A model generated the notes under the pieces. The model worked only from the letters and a program-made list of their open reading frames with translations. It had not been told where the DNA came from and searched no databases. Positions 26,034 through 28,111 of a stretch of 28,111 nt of DNA are shown piece after piece (position 1 is the first letter of the stretch; every line of letters starts with the position of its first letter). Source of the DNA: Nitrospiraceae bacterium (lineage in GTDB: Bacteria; Nitrospirota; Nitrospiria; Nitrospirales; UBA8639); the NCBI GenBank assembly GCA_003523945.1, contig DOFS01000079.1, positions 1,495 to 29,605 of the forward strand, written 5' to 3'. The translations under genes were made by a program, and so were the position numbers.

Positions 26034-26375
26034 ATGATGAAATTCTCTCTGCAACAGTTGTCAAATTCATCCGCAAACAATCCAGCTAAAGCACACAGAA
26101 AAATTCGCCGTCGCCATACCCGAATTCATTTGGATTCCCTTAGGCCCGATCCATCTCATTACCGTGCTGACACACTTTCTCCATGTCCTAAATGCCAAGG
26201 TTTGGTACTTCAGGAGGGTGGAGAAACCTCGAATGAAACCGTAACCCGTTGTCTAAATTGTGGATGGCAACCGCATTATCAGACTCCAATGATCGAAGAA
26301 ACCGCAGAATCCAAAATGATTCGCGCACTTACGGCCCAGTTTGTGTCAGAATACGCTTGGCATCGCTTGCCATAA
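26034..26375 (+). CDS. small zinc-ribbon protein, function unknown
   Basis: A 113-residue basic N-terminal protein (KAHRKIRRRHTRIH at 19-32) followed by a four-cysteine zinc ribbon, CPKC (51-54) and RCLNCGW (73-76), and an amphipathic C-terminal helix (residues 90-113). AAGAAAGGGG lies just upstream of the double start ATGATG (26034 or 26037). I do not recognise a named family. A basic tail plus zinc ribbon would suit nucleic-acid binding or a transcriptional adaptor. It is the only gene between its sigma-54-like promoter and a long gap, so it seems to be transcribed alone. Confidence 0.75.
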   Translation: MMKFSLQQLSNSSANNPAKAHRKIRRRHTRIHLDSLRPDPSHYRADTLSPCPKCQGLVLQEGGETSNETVTRCLNCGWQPHYQTPMIEETAESKMIRALTAQFVSEYAWHRLP

Positions 26376-26902
26376 GTGTTTTCACCAATGAATTGACCTT
26401 TTGGACGAGTGCTATCTTTTAAATACTTGAGAATGGCGTCGTTTTTTTCCTTCCGCATTGTAAAGACAGTTTTGCATTCTGCCTGGGTCTCTTTCCAAAA
26501 GAGGCAGCAGCCTTTCTTTCAATATTCTCATATGACACTAGTCCTTTAAAATTCCTCCTCATTTTTAAATGAGAGTTTTCGCTTAGCTGATAAGCAAAGT
26601 CGTCACTCGGTACTACCCTTGCTTCTTCTGAGTAATTGGGTGAGACTCCAAGGGTTAGTTGTGCTTTTCCCTCAACCCAGCAAGCGATAAAAAAAAGGGT
26701 AGCACCTGATCAAAGATTACAGCATACCCTGGTGATAAAAGGGATCCCCTGATTAAATTCACCCGAATTGAGGAAACATCCCCATGGCAAGGCATTAGGC
26801 AAGCCACCACCCAATTGTTCAGAGTATCGATTTAAAAACAATAACCCGTTGCCTGACCAAGCGGTAGTAAAAAACCTCATACATAAATGTCTCTGAGGCA
26901 GG
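26376..26902. other. intergenic, no gene seen
   Basis: About 530 bp between the zinc-ribbon gene and the substrate-binding protein. No coding frame with motifs, no copy of the TATCY-N4-RGATA palindrome, no clear hairpin-plus-T terminator. A convincing promoter for the downstream gene was not found. Confidence 0.4.
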
Positions 26903-27868
26903 ATGAACAACTACTGGGGTATATGCCGCCAATCAAGCTATTGGAAGAAACTTGTCTGGGTGATCCTGTGTGTGGGAGTTTTTCTCAACCGGTCGACTGC
27001 CGCCTCTTCCGAGGGAGTCGCCATCCTGAAGTCTGCAGACATTAGCGCCTACTCTGAAGTCATTACCGCATTTACGTCCGCTCTCCCTTCTAGTTTTCAA
27101 ATCACAGGCGAATATGATCTCCAGGGGGATATAGCAAAAGGCCGCAGTGTAATCCAGCGCATTCGCGCATCCAAGGCCAAAGTCTTACTGGCGGTGGGGT
27201 TAAAAGCAACTCTTGCTGCTAAACTTGAAATTCAGGATATTCCCGTGATCTTTTGCTTGGTTCTTGATCCGGAAAGGTATGCCTTGCCGACAAGCAATAT
27301 GGTCGGTCTCTCTATGGAGGTCCCGTTTCGCCAACACCTAAAGCCCCTAAGTACTTTGGTCCCCAAAGTTTCACGCATCGGGGTGCTCTTTGATCCGCAA
27401 AAAACAATCGGAATGCAGAGGCAACTTCTTCTCGACGCCAAGGCATTGGGCATCAAAATCGTCTCAGAGGAGGTGCACCATGAGCAAGATGTCGCGCGCG
27501 GGCTCAATGCCATAAAGAATCGCATCGACGCCTTGTGGCTCCTACCAGACAGTACCGTTCTCACCGAAAACACTCTGGATTTTCTGATGAGTACGACCTT
27601 GGAAGCCAATATTCCCGTCGTCGGTTTTTCCAGGGGGTTAGTGCGTAGCGGGGCCGTTGTCGGCGTCTATACCGATTATGCGGACTTTGGCAAACAGGCC
27701 GCCCAGCTTTCTCAACAGCTGATCGGGCCAACGTCTTCTTCTCTTTCTCTAATGGGAACAATTATCCCTCCTGAACGCCTCCATCAATCCATAAATCAAA
27801 AATCCGCGAGGTATTTAAGCCTTTCCCTCACTCCAGACATCCTGAGGCAGTTCGATGAGCACTTTTGA
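26903..27868 (+). CDS. ABC-type substrate-binding protein (ABC_sub_bind family)
   Basis: A 321-residue periplasmic protein. A signal peptide (about 15-34, core LVWVILCVGVFL) precedes a type I periplasmic-binding fold of the PF04392 (TrpX/YvfJ-like) group: VAILKSADISAYSEVITAF, VLLAVGLKATLAA, IPVIFCLVLDPERY, VSRIGVLFDPQKT, IDALWLLPDSTVLT, IPVVGFSRGLVRSGAVVGVYTDYADFGKQAA. No ABC permease or ATPase follows; instead the stop overlaps the start of a membrane protein by 14 nt. It is therefore probably a sensing partner of that protein rather than part of a transporter. GAGGCAGG just before the ATG supports the start. Confidence 0.85.
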   Translation: MNNYWGICRQSSYWKKLVWVILCVGVFLNRSTAASSEGVAILKSADISAYSEVITAFTSALPSSFQITGEYDLQGDIAKGRSVIQRIRASKAKVLLAVGLKATLAAKLEIQDIPVIFCLVLDPERYALPTSNMVGLSMEVPFRQHLKPLSTLVPKVSRIGVLFDPQKTIGMQRQLLLDAKALGIKIVSEEVHHEQDVARGLNAIKNRIDALWLLPDSTVLTENTLDFLMSTTLEANIPVVGFSRGLVRSGAVVGVYTDYADFGKQAAQLSQQLIGPTSSSLSLMGTIIPPERLHQSINQKSARYLSLSLTPDILRQFDEHF

Positions 27869-28111
27869 CCCCAAACCATCTTCGCCTCTTCCAACGGAAT
27901 CCATGGGAACGCCACGTGGATTTCTCACTTTACGAACAAAATTCTCCTTGTTCGTCAGCCTGGTGATCATTCTTGCCTGCTCAGGTCTCAGTGGATACCT
28001 CATTCAACAGGAAGCCGAGGTGATGAAATCCTCGCTGCTCAACTCGGGAACGATTCTGGTAAAAACACTAAGCAAAGTCAGCGTCAATCGACTCATTATC
28101 CAAGATACGCA
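27855..28111 (+). CDS. membrane sensor protein, N-terminal part only
   Basis: The first 85 residues of a protein cut by the window end. The ATG at 27855 lies inside the last codons of the substrate-binding protein. A proline-rich cytosolic start (1-28) is followed by one transmembrane helix (about 29-50, FSLFVSLVIILACSGLSGYL) and an extracytoplasmic stretch beginning QQEAEVMKSSLLNSGTILVKTLSK. This is the usual opening of a sensor histidine kinase, chemoreceptor or diguanylate cyclase. The catalytic part lies beyond the window, so the class is open. Overlap with the binding protein suggests a coupled ligand-sensing pair. Confidence 0.65.
   Translation, partial: MSTFDPKPSSPLPTESMGTPRGFLTLRTKFSLFVSLVIILACSGLSGYLIQQEAEVMKSSLLNSGTILVKTLSKVSVNRLIIQDT

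Noticed and set aside
1..28111. CRISPR array
   Set aside because: No regularly spaced identical repeats of 23-40 bp seen and no cas genes.

Overview
The window reads as a chromosomal segment of a Gram-negative bacterium. An FadL-type outer-membrane porin, ApaH, sigma-54-type promoters and a PAS/receiver protein all point that way. The style of several genes recalls Nitrospirota (Nitrospira-like), but no marker gene fixes the phylum, so this is a weak inference. Coding density is uneven: long well-formed operons alternate with gene-poor, decayed stretches that hold broken genes.

Layout from left to right. (1) 1-1100: a receiver-PAS protein behind a sigma-54-like promoter with paired upstream palindromes. 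(2) 1156-2612, minus: a group II intron with recognisable 5' end and domains V/VI, whose reverse transcriptase is broken by frameshifts, stops and a deletion that removed the catalytic YxDD region. (3) 2934-4394, minus: a sugar-lactone-oxidase-like flavoenzyme, divergent from (4) 4682-8626, a 1314-residue cyclase-ATPase-TPR protein built like soluble adenylyl cyclase. (5) 8652-17209, minus: a likely operon of an FadL porin, a PhoD-like phosphohydrolase, a very large GMC oxidoreductase and an alpha/beta hydrolase. The last three are joined by 8-nt ATG/TGA overlaps. (6) 17856-19673, minus: a membrane M48 peptidase fused to a TerB-like domain. (7) 19674-22670: a gene-poor stretch with a decayed glycosylase-like fragment, a serine recombinase lacking its catalytic half, and tRNA-Gln(UUG). 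(8) 22724-25660: a methyltransferase, a MOSC pseudogene, an alpha/beta hydrolase and divergent apaH. (9) 25661-28111: a second sigma-54-like promoter with the same paired palindromes, driving a small zinc-ribbon protein. It is followed by an ABC-type substrate-binding protein overlapping a truncated membrane protein at the window edge.

The observation most worth following is a roughly 70-residue module that occurs four times in three unrelated enzymes of one operon: once in the hydrolase, once in the GMC oxidoreductase and twice in tandem in the PhoD-like protein. Each copy appears spliced into the enzyme fold. The operon probably imports and oxidises or hydrolyses a hydrophobic substrate, with the module as a shared accessory, perhaps for docking. 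The second is the pair of matching sigma-54 promoter architectures about 26 kb apart, which implies one enhancer-binding activator, not encoded here, controlling both loci.
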